Shown one piece after another: positions 10,201-25,200 of a stretch of DNA of 64,000 nucleotides (its first letter is position 1; every line of letters begins with the position of its first letter). Position numbers and translations under genes: made by a program. The notes beneath the pieces were generated by a model. That model had not been told where the DNA came from. It saw only the letters and a program-made list of their open reading frames with translations, and did not search any database. The DNA is taken from NCBI GenBank assembly GCA_037893225.1, contig JAZGUH010000541.1:496001-560000 (forward strand), in the 5' to 3' direction. The DNA comes from Hippasteria phrygiana (Eukaryota; Echinodermata; Asteroidea; Valvatida; Goniasteridae).

Positions 10201-13200
10201 GGACAGAAATGAAATAGAAATACATAAAATTATTTCCCTACCTACATGTGCCTACCTGGATTTGTTTAAAGCCGTTACCATAAACATACCATTTACATTG
10301 TAATTTGTTTGTCCTTACAGTACTCTCACAAGTAAGCATAAACACAAACAATAGGCACCACACTTAATAGAGTGGTCCTATTCATCGCACTCAGAGCCCC
10401 CCCCCCCCCCCCCCCCCCCGTGTGAATGAAAGCTTTGTTTGAAAAAGCTCCATCTATTCATTACACTCCCATTGAGGAACAATAATAGTTGAAACATGAA
10501 TGCATTCAGTATGTGCAGGAATGTGCCTGTATGCATCAACCGGCCAGGTGGTCATTTTCAAACCACGTCTATGGCTGTCGTCCGTATTCAAGAGGTTAAG
10601 GGATAAGAAAATTACATTGTTTTGTCATATCGCCAAACCCAGGCTTTTTCAGTTCAACTTGCCTTTCTCGGTGGAAATTAACTCAAACAAATCACGCAAT
10701 CAAAACAGCTGATCGTCTGCTAGTTCTGCTTCCATTATAGTTTACTATCGTCAACAGTGTAAATGAAAATTGCGTGGGTACCAGTGATACAGCTCAATAG
10801 CTGGCTCATGTGTGATATCTTCCTTGGAGTGTGCCAGTCGTTTTTATAGATTGGACATGTGATCGTTCTGGGCCAATCAAAATACAGTATCCAAGACGGA
10901 GATATAACAAACCATAATGTCAACTGAGGTTTTTAAAATCCAGATTGATTGAACATTCCACAGGGATGAAGGAGCAGTACATTCAGTGAAACAACTCGTC
11001 CATCTCATCTCCACGGCACCATCACCCACGCAGGAGGAGCTAGCTGTCTGCCTGAGATGTGCCGTACAGTTCCTGGGGAATCTTATCAGTGGTCAGAAGG
11101 AACTCCAGACTCTTGTGTGGAAGGAAGTTTTCCCACAGACTTTACTGTAAGTTAAAAAAAAAAAAAAATATATCAATTACCAAGGACATCAAAAGTGTGA
11201 ATTACACGGAGATGCAGGGAGCCCCAAAATTTCCCTTGTACATGTGCATGATTCTGACACGATTTGAGAACTGACGTGTTAACCCTAATAACTCCCTAGG
11301 GTGTGTGGAAAATCATATTGAAATTGGAGGATTCAGGACTGTAAGGGGTAATGTACATGTAAGTGCAGTTGTGTTTCTATGTGACATGCGGGGAGTTTCA
11401 CAAGAGATTACAATAACTATGCCATGACATAGTATGTGATACAACTGTTACAGCTGTTCAGTGTTCTGTAAAAGGATTTGTTTATGGAAGTCGCCCAATA
11501 CAAGCCACTCTAGGTAAAGGGCTACAACAGAGGTGGTGGGGTTGGCCACATTTTAAGTTGCCAGACCCACAACCCTCAAAGTTTTCCTGGGTCCAGATCT
11601 AAATAGAGGACAAATCTTCAATAGATACCAAAGAATTTATCTCAATTTTAGACCTATATAGAGTACTGAAGTGATGACGTCAATGCAATGTTTGGAGCCA
11701 GAATGCTTTTGTTATTTTGTGTCAATGTGCTTGCATGACTAGCTGTTAACAAAGAAACAGTCGAAATCTCCATTTGTTTGGAGCCAGTTGTTGTGCCAAC
11801 TGACGTCAGACTTCGGTTCTCTATAGAGCCAGGCGGGCTAGCTGCCACCGTTGGTGAGACCAACTCACGTCCCCCTTTAATGATTCCACAAAAGGTGGCT
11901 GCACAAAGTGGCATCCTGGCAATTGAACAATTTTGTGAGTTAACTAAAATATCGGAATGCATCGGCTTGAAGTGTGTTTGGAATTATTCTAGGGACAGTG
12001 ACAACTCTTTCAAGATTAGAATTTTAGGCTGGACTTTTCAATGGGTTGCATCAATAGCACCGTCTACGAGAGCCCATGTGAACTAAGGGATAAGGGAAAA
12101 AAAAGTAAATTCTCTTCTTGAATTCCTTGCTTCACATATTCAATACATTTAGGTCTGTGTTCGAGTCTGGTGATTCCAAAGCTTCGCAGTATCTCTGCAT
12201 GGTCATCAACATGTGCATTCAAGAGCCATCGTCATCGGCACATGCAAGTCAGCTGTGGACCTGTGATGATGGGTACCGGTTAGTTGCAGCTGTATTGGCA
12301 CTCTGCGAGACTGAGTCGCAGCAAGACTTTAGGTAACAAGTAAATGCAATATATTAGCTGAACTCAGTAGGGACCTGGTTGCCAATTATCAACCAGTATT
12401 AGCGACCAGGCCCCTACTGATATAGAAAAACCACATGGTTAAATAGTTTTCATAGCTAATTATAGCATGGCTTTAAATTCGCACTGGACCGGTGAACGAG
12501 TCCAGTAATTTAGACGTTGATCTAGCATTCTCCAAAGCCTAGCAAGACCAGGGTGCAGTTAATAGTGCAATACCGCTGCGACGTCACATATTGCGGGTCA
12601 CATACTGCCAATTGAGCGACTGCGTACCAAACCGGGAAGAAACGTAAACCAACATGGCGACCGCTACAAACGCAGTGAAAAGAAAAGCGCTCCTTTCGCC
12701 CCTAGTTGCAGATTTTTTTACCTTGAACCTGAAGTAAATTATCTCTGCGATATGTTACAAACCTATTAATGGAAAAAGGGCAAAAACGGCCAAAACCATG
12801 GGGACAAAGTCATCTATTCACTCACTTGCTGTCTGCCATCTTGGTATGCATCTTTGCACACCACATCTTCGGTAGGGATGCTTGGTATGCCGTCCGTAGT
12901 GCGCATCCCGAACGTTCAACAGTGAAGGTATGCAGGTATTGCGCATTCCGGTATATTGCACTTTTGAGGGACTTTTGAGTGCGCCCCAGTTGGCTGGTAT
13001 TTTTTCTTTGAAATTAAATAATTTTACATTTTTTAAAAACCGAATCTCAGATTTCACACTTTAAGCCTGCGGTGTTCCATTACAATATACACGCACTGTT
13101 ACACCATGGTGACCTACTTAACAAAACAGCGCCATGACACACCGCAGAGTTAAATGAAGCCTGCCTATTTAGTATTCAATCACTTGACAATTTTTCAATA

Positions 13201-16200
13201 TTGACTCCACGCTAGTTGTTAAATATACTTGACATCATATTTTGATAGACACTGGCTGTGAACAATTTATTCTTGTATAGTGGATCCCATTTACTGTTAG
13301 CTTGATGGTCTAGTGGACATTTGTATCAAATTCAAGTCTCGACATATCGCACAAGTCTTCACAATGTTCATTTTTTCATCTGCAGTCTGCAGTTGCTGCA
13401 GATTTTGATAGGTAAACCTGACTTCATCCCATCCGTCTTCAACCATCTCAGTCCGACCTCCCAAATTATCCTCCTGGACGTCCTAGCAGCATTCCTCGCC
13501 CAGAGCGATGATGTCTCCCATCTGCTTCCCAAGGAGTCTGCGGATCAGGTGGAATCGAGGACAGAGTCCCCTCCCTTTCCTTCCATTGAGTTCCTGGCCG
13601 AGGTCTTCGAAGAACAGGCTGGCTCTGTTTTTGGTCTCGTGTCAGAAGAGCAGTGGACTGCGATTGAAAGAGATAAGGTTAGAGAGAAAGCAGTCAATTG
13701 TCTGCACTTGCACAATAGTTTATGTGCCGATATGATTATATGCCTGTCCCACAATATGGTATCCGATTGTTGTTGCTATGGTGACAGTGAGTATTCGATA
13801 TGGTCTATACATGTACAGTGGAATATGCTCTTCTTTTGCGTCAATAACATTATTCGCTGGCTAGCATTAGTTCTTAATAGCGCCCTCTTTTGAAGTTACT
13901 ATGCTGCCAATGCTGTGCTACTGTTTACCAATCAATAAGGTGCAAAAGCTGTCACGGTGGCATTTGCCATCAACCCATTCTGTCTGGCTGTTTTTAACCC
14001 CTTGGGCACGGTATTTTACGGGAGACGTTGGAGTGTCACAGTGGTTCTGGCAGCCAAGCGAACTGCTACAATGTGTTTGTGCAGTCAAGCGTATCATAAA
14101 CAATAATCCAACAATGGATTGAAACTGCACAAACGGTGGCCAATGGCGTCATCCGGCCTGGTGGCACTATTTTTGTGCGTCCACAGACGTCATCCGTACG
14201 CAAAGGGTTAATGGGGTGCTTGTATGCCAATACGGTCTTGTCCAGCCAAGTGTAATGCAAACAATAGGCAAACAATATGCGCAGGAATGTGCTTATAGAC
14301 GACAACCGGCCAGGTGGTCATTTTCCAACAGCCGCTATGGCCGTCCTCCGTATTCATTGGGTTGACCTCTTGAATATGGACGGTTGACATGTGTAGGCAC
14401 ATTCCTGCACTTATTCAATCCATTCATTTTTGAAATATATTGTCCTTGAATGGGAGTGTAATGAATAGATGGAGCTTTTTCATACAAGGCTTTCATTCAC
14501 ATGAAAGGGAAGGCTCCCAGGGCGATGAATAGGACCACCCTATTCAGTGGGGTGCCTATTGTTTGTGTTTACGCTTGGCTGCACAGCCACGATCTTAGCT
14601 TACCGGCACCCCATCAATAACAGCCAGACGCAAGGGGTTAAAATATAGAAGTGCTGTTGGGTAGGTTGAGGATGAGAGATGGCAAGATGAATGAGTAGCA
14701 GTTAGACAGTAAATGGAGTCCCTTTCCCAAAATTACTCCAAAACCTTGGATAAGTCTCTTATTTCCTAATCGGCTCATTTTGGATTAAAACATCTGTACT
14801 CTCTCCTTTATCACTTTCCGTTTGGTCCATCAGAGCAATTAGCAGAGACTTCATTCATTCTACAGTGACTTGTAGGCAGGAAATCGGCACATTAAATCGC
14901 ATAAATCAGTCTCGTACATGGGGGCCGGTTGAAAGCCTTCTGCTTTGGATGGTCTGACATGAGTCAGCATTTTACTGCAAATGAGCGGTCCTTCGGAACC
15001 AATTATTATCCCAGTCTGGTCATTGCAACCCCTGATTGATGTTTATCGACAATTACAGCCCATTTCTGGTCTTGGGGGACAGGGACAAAAATCTGCTGCT
15101 GAACTATGCATCTGCTTGTCAGTAAAATGTCTGTGGGCTGTGTCATTTTTGTTTTTGATGGGGCTGGGGTTTTATAATGTACAAAGCAATTTGGGGGGCC
15201 AATTTGAGGAAGGATCTGTTGGTAGTTTTAATAGGCGGTCTCATTTCTCCAGCATCTTGAAACTAAGCACAGTGGAAAATGTTTGAAACTCTAACATGCA
15301 CAGTACGGTAGCCATTCAGTTAGCCTTGTGAATTATGATATACGGTATGCAGCAATTTGGGAACCAATTTTCATCAAAGTAAATTCATTACGTTAAAAGT
15401 AGTATACAACATTTGCAAACATAAAACAAAACTACTGAATTATTACGAAATACCGTACTAGACTGTAAGTAAATAGCAGTCTCAAGCATCCTGTGAAATC
15501 ATGGCACCTGCTGTGCTGTCATTTTCAAGAAAAGTGAAAATTTATATTGTTTTCCTACGATTGCCGGCCGACATAATAGTCTAGTTCCCCGACCTGATGA
15601 TTCCCTGACTCAATAAATTGCTCCATTTTGTCTAAAGTAGGGTCAGGAAACCAGACTACTAGAAAAGATTTTTTTTCTGTTTTCCCAGCATCTGTGCACA
15701 TAAAACTTTAAACAGATCAGTGTTACAGTATTTGCAATCACGCTATAAAATTCTAACCCCCAAATCCATTTAAGAGGGATATTTGTCAAAGTGCGCACAC
15801 TACTGATAATGAGAGTCTGACCTACATGTTTGCCAATGCTCAGCACAAATTTAGTAATTAATGTTTTTGTTTAAGAAATGTTGTCAGTGGGTCAGTAGGA
15901 TGGCTTCCTTCAGACTACAAGGCATTCTGTCTATTAACCCTAACCCTGCTAAATGCAACAGAATGCACCAATTCATCAATTCAATTTCAATTCAATTTCT
16001 GGTTTATTCAGATAAAATCACCAGGTGAAAAGTCAGAGACTTACACAACTTGGTTTACAAAAGTAGAATATAAAAAATAAAAAAATGAAATAATTACAAT
16101 AAAATTTCATTACTAAAAAGATGCTTGGATAAGAAATTAAACAGACACCAACAAAGTACAAACAGTTATTAAAAAAGCACACAAGTATACATTTAACAAA

Positions 16201-19200
16201 TTGAAGTGGGTACATGTATTCGTTTAACTAGAAGGATTGGTTGTTGAGTATATGAATCATTGAGGGAATCGGGGATTGTTTATATCTTTGAGTTTTTATG
16301 CTAGGATTAAGAAATTGTTGGGTGTGTCGTAGAGTATGGTGTGATAAGTACTCTGGTTTTCGCTTGTTTGGTAATAAATGGCGATGCCTATCGGATGTAA
16401 GGAGGGTCTTTGGAAATTTAAAAATCAAATGCTCACGCCTGTATTTTAATGACTTAATAATATGGCGACTTAAAAGATCCTGATATGTTAAAATATTTGG
16501 TTAAGAAATTATACACAGAGCCCTTTTTTGAACACGTTCAATGCTTTGGGATTGGGCTTCTGTAATTCCAGATGACCACACAACCACCCCAGATTCCAGT
16601 AATGGACGTATAAACTTGTAAATGGTAAAAGGTTGTTGCATTTAGCAGTCTAGGCATGTCTCCTGGTCTGATGCATTCTTTTGTATTTAGTATTATACAT
16701 GTATAAGCCTCCAGCAACAAGGCTGGTACAGATGAGTTCACTGCACAGTGCAACATTGCATTTGGCAGGGTTCTTATTTCAGCTGTGTTGCATTCTGTTG
16801 CATTTGGGAGGGTGCTCAGAGAATACCTCGTGGGGGTTAGGGTTCAAATGTGAGGTACAAAAATGTAGTCTAAAAATGGTATTGCTTTCCATCTTTAATA
16901 CCAACTTGTGTCCACCAGTCTTGAACTCAGTTAAAAACTGCTACCTGCCAATTAATCTAATAAGCAATCTCTGCACACAGTGTAGAGTGTCTGATGCTGT
17001 TTTAGGTCTCGAGACCAATCTTAGCCTTGGTCTCGGTCTTGGTACCCTGTAGTCTTTTTAGTCCAAGCTCCCCAGGTCCTTGCCCTTGACTTCTTGATTG
17101 TGCTCCATGTTTTCACATTCTTGTTCTTCCACATGTTTTTTTTCTTCAGAAACCACTGCTTGTATTGCGACTGCTCAATGTACTATGTGTGGCAACAGCT
17201 CATGCTGAGGCAAACAGCGTCATACAGCAGAGAATGTCTTTGCTAGAGTGTAGCTTGGGTATGTACCTAATTAACGTCCAGTTTTAGAGTAAATTTTCTT
17301 TGAAAATTCATTCAAATCATGCTGTCAGTTTCGCTTGTGGTTTGTTTGACAAGTTTTAAAGTAAACAAAAAAAAACTTGCAAAAGAGGGATTTGACCTGC
17401 CAGCTTTGGAATATCATACTGTTGCTCAACAAATTCAGCAAACTTTTTTACCACAGCTTGCAGTCTCCTAGTTTGTCGGTATCTTTGCTCAGAGGGGACT
17501 AGTCAAAAGGCGTAGACCTATTGTTGTCATCAGTGGCACACCGGGATTTTGGGGGAAAAAACTGCAAAACTTTCTGAAATGGGGATTACTTTTTTTTCAC
17601 CTAGAAATTGTTTTGAAAAGTGAGGTGATGACGGGTATAAGTTGCAAAGTGGTACAGTTTTCAATTTTGAAAAAAGAAAATTGGCAAAATGCTGATTTGG
17701 GGGCGGGGGGGTGTTCCCCTAGCCCCCTTCTCACCGCATATGCCACTGTCCATAAGGCTGTATAACAAAGGATCATACGCACCACACTTGTAGATATGCC
17801 ACAATCTTTGAGGTGTTAAGTTCAGATTTTCACAGATTGATCAGCATGTGAAAAACTTTGTTGTAAAAACCAGTTGTAACAACTTGAAAGTGTAGCTCCA
17901 TGGTTGATCCTGGTATTTGTTAAAGGCGGAGGGGGGGGGGGGGGGGTAAGTTGGTCGTACCAACGGTGGAAGTTACCCTACCTGGGTCTGTACATGTAGG
18001 TCTGAAAATGGGGATAATTTCTTTAGTATCTATTGAAGATTTATCCTCTATTTAGATCTGGACCCAGGAAAACCATAAGGGTGGTGGGGCTAGCAACCTA
18101 AAATGTGGCCAACCCCACCACCTCTGTTGTAGCCCTTTACCTAGAGTGGCTTTAAGCCTTGTATTGGGTGACTTCCAGAAAATCAAAACATACTTTTAAC
18201 CTTAATCCCCAGACCCTTTTTGCTAGGAACCATCCTCAATCCTCCAAAATCCTTATTTTTTTATGTTTCTCCAATATCCTCCTGTTTCTCAAACAACATT
18301 CACCCTCAATCCTCTAAAATCCTCCTGTTTCTCAAACACCATTCACCCTCAATCATCTAAAATCCTCCTGTTTCTCAAACACCATTCACCCTTCAATACT
18401 CTAAAATCCTCCTGTTTCTCAAACGCCATTCACCCTCAATCCTCTAAAATCCTCCTGTTTCTCAAAAATCATTCACCCTCAATCCTCTAAAATCCTCCTG
18501 TTTCTCAAACACCATTCACCCTCAATCCTAAAAATCATCCTGTTTCTCAAACGCCATTCACCCTCAATCCTAAAAAATCCTCCTGTTTCTCAAAAATCAT
18601 TCACCCTCAATCCTCCAAAATCCTCCCGTTTCTCGAAAATCATTCACCCTTAATCCTCCAAAATCCTCTTTTTCATGAAATACCATTCACCCTCAATCCT
18701 CCAAAATCATCAAAAACTGCAAGGAGGATTTTGGAGGATTGAGGTGGGTTAGGGTTAAAGGTTATTTTGCCTAACCACACACTGATGGAAAAAGGTTACT
18801 ATATAATGCAGGTTACTAGATAAAGCAGGTTACTAGATAATGCATGTAATTAAGACTCCAGACAAAAAGAAAAACTCCCTGGTGCCCTCAACTCCTACAG
18901 TTTGTTCAATTTACAAATATCCATCTAGTTTGCTGTAAACTCTATCACTGAAGTGTCTGCACTGTGGTATCCATCTGTCATCACGCGAGCCGCAGTGTGG
19001 AGCTTCCTGGACCGTGAGCATCGTCAACCCAATAATTTTCAAAATTACTCCTGGCAGAGAGAGTTTGGGGACTGACCTGCAATGTTAGTTGGGTTTCCTC
19101 TACTGTTCAGTCATCGTTAGCACTAACAGTCAAAGAACATTGTGCATTGCAAAAAGAAAATTGCTGGCCTGCTCAGGGTCAAAATGAGAAACAAGTCTGG

Positions 19201-22200
19201 AAGTTCACATTTTTACTGATAACTGCCGCGAGAAAGAGAACTTGTAAGCTTCCATTGATAATAATAATAATAATAATAATACTTTATTCAGGCAAATGTG
19301 AAAATACAGGAAATTATGGAAAATATGAAAAGGGAATGACAAAACAAGGACAGTGCAGGGTTTCCTAGGAGAAGACTTAATAATATTACAAACCACTGTT
19401 ACCAAAAGGGCCCCCCTCCAAGTAAAAAGTTACTTTTAGGACCTGTTTTTTATCAAGTCCCATAAACCCATAAAAAGTTACTGTAAAAAAATGCGGCATT
19501 TGACACTGCTAATTGGTGTACATCTTTTATTAAAATATCATCAGAGTCGTATCTGTAGGTGTATAAAATATATATATTTTTCAAATATTGAAACTGGCAA
19601 AAAGTATTTGAATATTCGGTTGTTGATCGAATATTAATTTCTATATTTAAATTTTCAGTTTGATCATGTTCTCTTCTCTCTGATTTACCATCATTTGCAG
19701 GTCTTCTGGATCGTGCAAACAATGCAGGCAAGAAGAACACGAACTACTTCTCTACGCAGACTCTAGGGGGCGCTGATGCACAGATGAATCCAGTCTACGG
19801 TTTCAAGAGGGACTTGGTTCGTCTGATTGGTAATATGTGCCACAGCCACACGGCCAACCAGGACAGGGTAAGTTGGCATCTCAATTGATCGTTTTTAGTA
19901 CCCGACCGTTCATATCAGGAACTGGTTCCAGATTATTTAATCGAGTACCCGTACAACTTTACATTATCGCATCGTAACTTCCCAGACAATGAAAAAGGAA
20001 AGGTTTTAAATGTTATTTGTCGGGAATTTTAAAAAATTAAACCCCGGCTACATGACTACATGGGAAACCAGCACAGATTTTATGTTTATGACGGTCACGA
20101 AAGTTGACAATAAAGGGAATTTACCGGTCGTGGTTTTTGTAGTCTGGGTATTAACCCCTTGCCACCGGTTGACACAAATACGTGCAGATTGAAAATTGCC
20201 ACCTGGCCGGTTGACGTCTATACACGTCAATTTCTGCATTTCCAATCCATTATTGGGGTATTGTGTATGTTATGCTTGGCTGCACAAGCCTCTTGTTTCC
20301 GTTTTGCTTGGCTGCACAAGCCGGCATAGCGCCCATATGAAATCTGGTGTCAAGGGGTTAATGGATAAGAGCCTCGACGAGACATAATAGCATGCCTCAT
20401 TCCACAATTAATAAAGCTTCCGGACAACCGTATTTTGTTATGCCGGCACTTGCACCGTGCCGGGAAAAGAAAAGGCGGAGAAGTGATCATGTTTACTGGA
20501 TAGGCATGAGATTTTTCAAACTTTTGTCTGAAATCAGACTTTTGAATCTCAGAGAAAGACATTCCAGGATAGGTTTTGGGTTGGGTTTTTTAAAGGGTAC
20601 CCGAGTACCCGTATTTTTTTCAATCGGGTATCCGGTTCTTTTACTACCTGTAAATGCACACCCCTAATCGTTTTCCCTTTTCAATTTTCAATTTTAAATT
20701 TTCCTTTTTTTGCTTGTGGGTTGTAGTACTTGTACTCATGCTTATGCTCGAGTGTAGAGTACTTTAATAACAAAAATCATGAAGCTTCTCAGCACAAAAT
20801 TTTGCTTAGCACAAAAAGTGTTGCTTTGTGTAAGCAGATTATAACCAGTCAAAACTCCATGTGATTTTCTTGCTAAGCAAACAACAGCTGAATACTAATC
20901 ACAAGTTTGATTGTGTAGCCTAAACAAATAAAGCTGGACACTTACCAGTCCTAAATTCTGTATGACCGTATCCCCGTATGTATGTTAAAGTTTTAGGTTA
21001 AGTTTTTGGGAGAAAGTTTATTACATTCTACATGTTTTCAAGGATTTTGATGAAACTTATATGCAGTGACCCTTGGGTGGGAAGACGCAATTCTTCTTTG
21101 GAATGCTGAGGTCAAAGGTCATTTGAGGTCAAGTTATAAAATTGGCTTAAAATGTAAAATTAGTCTCATTTCAAAAGTTAAAAGTCCAATTGCAATCAAA
21201 CTTGAGCCAAAGGTGCAACATGGAAACATTTATGTGACGTTGATGTTAAAGGTCACATATCAATGTCAAAGGTCATTTCAGGTCAAGTGGTAAAATAGGC
21301 TGAAAATGTAAAATTGCTATCATTTGAAAAGTTGACACTTAGATGCAGTGACCCCCCCAAAAAAGGCGACACGTGTGATCTGCGGATCACCTTGTATAAA
21401 TCACATGAGAATTTCAGTGGTAATTGTGTTTTTACGAAGTGAAGACTTTTCGTGCTAAGCAAATGTTAGCATGCTTAGCACTATTGGCCCCTGGACTCGA
21501 ACATTGATTAATGGTAATTGTTATCTCGCACAGTAAGTGATATTTGTGACAATTAGTTAGTCAGAAATTGAAGTTCATAAAGAAGAATTAGGCTGAGCAT
21601 TATTGCCAACATTAGTGTAATTATGGAGGAATGCATCTCCCCTCCAGCTGAGGTCTGTTCCCCCAGCACCTCTCCTACAGGTGTTGCTGTATTTGGTTCG
21701 TGAGTTAAGGCAAAAACAGAAATAGTTCTGGTTCTGGTTACTCTACATTAAGCTTGTGCGGTTTTAGATTAAACCAAAACCGAAAAAACCGCCCAAGCTT
21801 GACTCGGTTTACCCGGTTTACCGACCTTGAAAACAAAGGGCGCCACCATCTTGTCGCCACTAGCTTCGAGCGCGCGGAAACAACGGATGCGTTCCCCTCC
21901 CGCGAACGACGCGAACGCCCACCACTCTCTTGTCGATCCTAAAAATTATTTCTTTGCGTAGCTAGCCATTGTTCGCATGACTGGAAACGCAGCGCTGGCT
22001 TCCGTAATCACAAGCTTTTGTCACGCTAATAGTGGTACATGCGGAGCGGAAGCTACGAAGCTGACGATCCCTGCGACCAGCGAACACGTGCAAAATTGAA
22101 CGTATTACACATGTGAGGGAATTCCCCTGCATGTGCAATGCGAGAATCAGACTCGCCAAGTCGAAGCAGCTTATTTGGTTCAATTGGCTGTTTGTCAATT

Positions 22201-25200
22201 TTCGTGATGCATTTAATACGTGAGCGATATGAGTGTTTCCAATAGAGTACTAGGTCGAAGTCTAATGAGATTTGTGACGTTGTGAGTATAGTATAGTAAA
22301 TCCAGTGGTGTTCGTTTCCGCCGGCCGGCCAGCCCGCCGTGATGCATGCAGCGCGTATGTGGCATGTGTAGTGTGTGGTGTGCATGTGCAGGCAAGCGCT
22401 GTGTCCAGCATGGGCTCGCGCTTGCGATGCCTGAAATTAATAAGCTTTCACGACAAAGACTGTTCAGTGTTCTTCAGACAAGTACGGTAATCTTTTCTTT
22501 GTGGTTTTAGAAGTATTGTTTGACATTTTTTTCACTCTGATTTTCTGAAATGAATTAAATATTGTTGCAGACGGTTTTGAGGTTTTTAATAAATCAAAAC
22601 CGGACGTGATTGGGACTAATTATAAACCAGAAAAAAAACGGTTTACCGGTAAACCGCACAAGCTTACTCTACCTACGCTATTTTAATGGCCCCGACCCTA
22701 AATTTTTTCGGGAAAAAGTACCAAAAAAACACATAAATGCTGTAAATACTACCTTTAAACCTTAACTACATGTAGACACCTACATATGATCAGCACCAAA
22801 AAACGTGCCAAAAAAAATTCCCTACCTACCTATCCTATATTCAAATGCCATGTAATCGGAAGCAGAACTTTTTTGGGGGGGCCTAAGCTATGATGTGTTT
22901 CACCTTCTTAAAGTTTGTGCACCCTGTAGTTTGTGCCTCCTTGTATCTTGGACTCTATATAGTTACACCACTGATTGCAAACTTTACATGTATGACTTTA
23001 GGTTAAATTGATGTTTTGAAAACTAGTTTAACTCCATATTATTTTTTCACCATTGTTTCTGTCCATGCTTGTAGGCAAATAACTTTTTGAGTTTGTTTGG
23101 GGAAATTATTAAAGGGCAGTGACTTCTCACAATCCTAATTTCCCACACAAAAAAAAATATCAGGATACAGTTTCGTCTGTTACTGAAATTGAGGTTACTC
23201 AAGGTCACGATGGCCCACCGCCAATAGTTTGTCAAACGGATCAAGTCCCAACCTACCTGCCGGGGACTTGGCCTTATGGGGGCCCCATCCCTAGTCTGGC
23301 TCTGTGCAAGAGTCGTATTAACACTTACAGGGTTGTTGCAGCATCTGTTACCATGTACAAACAAACAGTTGCCGTGTCTCCGAGGACACTGCCCTCGTGT
23401 GGTGTCAAGATGCCAGTCCGCTGTCCGTCAAACTGATTGCGTCTCTGTGGTGGACCCAATATTCTGTGTTGGGTTGGGCGAGAAATTTTTTTGAAACATT
23501 TCTGGGGAAGAGAGGCTAAACCATTTTTTCTTTTGGTTAGTAGGGATGATTTTAGGGCATGCAAGGTGATTTTAGAGATTCGGTGTGCCTCATTTGAGTT
23601 TTACTCCGTAATCTCTGTGTCAACTGGATAGCTAATTTGTCATAACAGTACACATCCCGTCAAATTCCAACACCCTTTTTGCTGTTGGGTTTGATTGAGT
23701 GGGTACACTTGGCCAAATGCACAGCATACTTATCCTTACATACATGTATGTACTCATACGGGGTACTTATTGTGGACTTTACTTTCCTTCTTTTATTCTC
23801 CTTTGTCCCCATTATAATCTCAAAAGCCATAGCGTTAACTTTGTGGGGTAGGTTGATTTCTAAAGACCCAATTGCGGGGTAGCATTGTCCCCATTGTTAC
23901 CCTTTCTTCCATGTACCCCGCAAGGAGAGTAATGTAAGAACACACAAGTGACACAAGGGGACCTTTCTCAATCAGGGACCCTATTGTCCTCTATTATTAA
24001 AGGTCCCCTATTGAATGCAAAAACAAACTCACACACACACACAGTTAAACGTGTATCGACCTCCAAACGTGGACGTCCTGTTGTCCCTCTTTTGTTTGTA
24101 CTTTTTTGGAAGACCTCCATATGTTTTGTACACAATCCCAATCGCGGACGTCTGCTGGGAATCGCGGACGATATTGTTCTCTTTTGTTCTCCAACATTTT
24201 TCGTCCACAGTTTGAATACCCCAACGCCCCCAAGTGTGTAAATACCGGCAATCACGGACTTAAACTTTTTCGGAAGGCCTCCCATATGTTTTGTACACAA
24301 ATTTTAATCATGGACGTTCGGTCAATCATGGACCCTTTGTCTATGCCCTAACCCTTTTGTCCCTAGTCCACGATTGCTAGTATTTCCATACTCCTCCCAG
24401 AGCTGTATGCCCATTGCTCGAACCAACCTTCCCCACTCAATCAAAATCTAATACTGTTACTGCACAGCTACAGTACCCATCCTATCAAATTTCAACAAAA
24501 CCTGGTGTTGAAGTTTGACTGGATGGGGATTGTTAGGGTCAATGAGCTTGGTTGTGAAGTAGATTCTAGAAGTTAAGTGAAGGTGCACTTGGTACGGTGT
24601 GCAGGCTTGTATAGAGGAATTTCACATTAGCCCCTTCTGTGCAGTTCCGGGTTGAAAGCGAGAATGTCAGTGGCAAACAATACAACGCTTTTCAGCACAT
24701 TAATTCATGCATGAATTAATCAGGCCATAAAAGGCAGCGCAGGCGCACGATCAGCATAAAGTTGTTTACTGTGACATTGAGATCCTCGTTTTCAAATGCG
24801 GAAGTGCGCAGATCGGCGCTAAACTTGTCGTTGTGGGATTCCTCTATTAACCATGACCAAATGACAAGTGAGCATTATTGCACACATATATGTGAGTTAT
24901 TAGGAAACTGTGCTGGTTTGACCGACATAACTTTTGATGTAATAATACCCCCAAATGGGACATTTGGGGGACATTCCCATAGACGCGTGCACAAAATTTT
25001 GTCAACTTTGATGTGACCTAACCCAATAATCCCTTGTCCTACTCGCAAATTTTGGTATATTAATGTTTTGGACCATTCTCTATCAATATAACTCACTTTC
25101 GACAGTAAAATTCTGCCTCCTTATTATATAGGGGGGCTGGGTACTTAGGGAGACATGAAAATGTCTCCCTGAGTACCATGTCTCCCTAAGTGATAATAAT

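Noticed and set aside
13321..13893. 190-codon frame taken as a single exon
   Set aside because: Only 13386-13677 is ataxin-10-like and in phase with neighbours; the rest is intron read through both splice sites.
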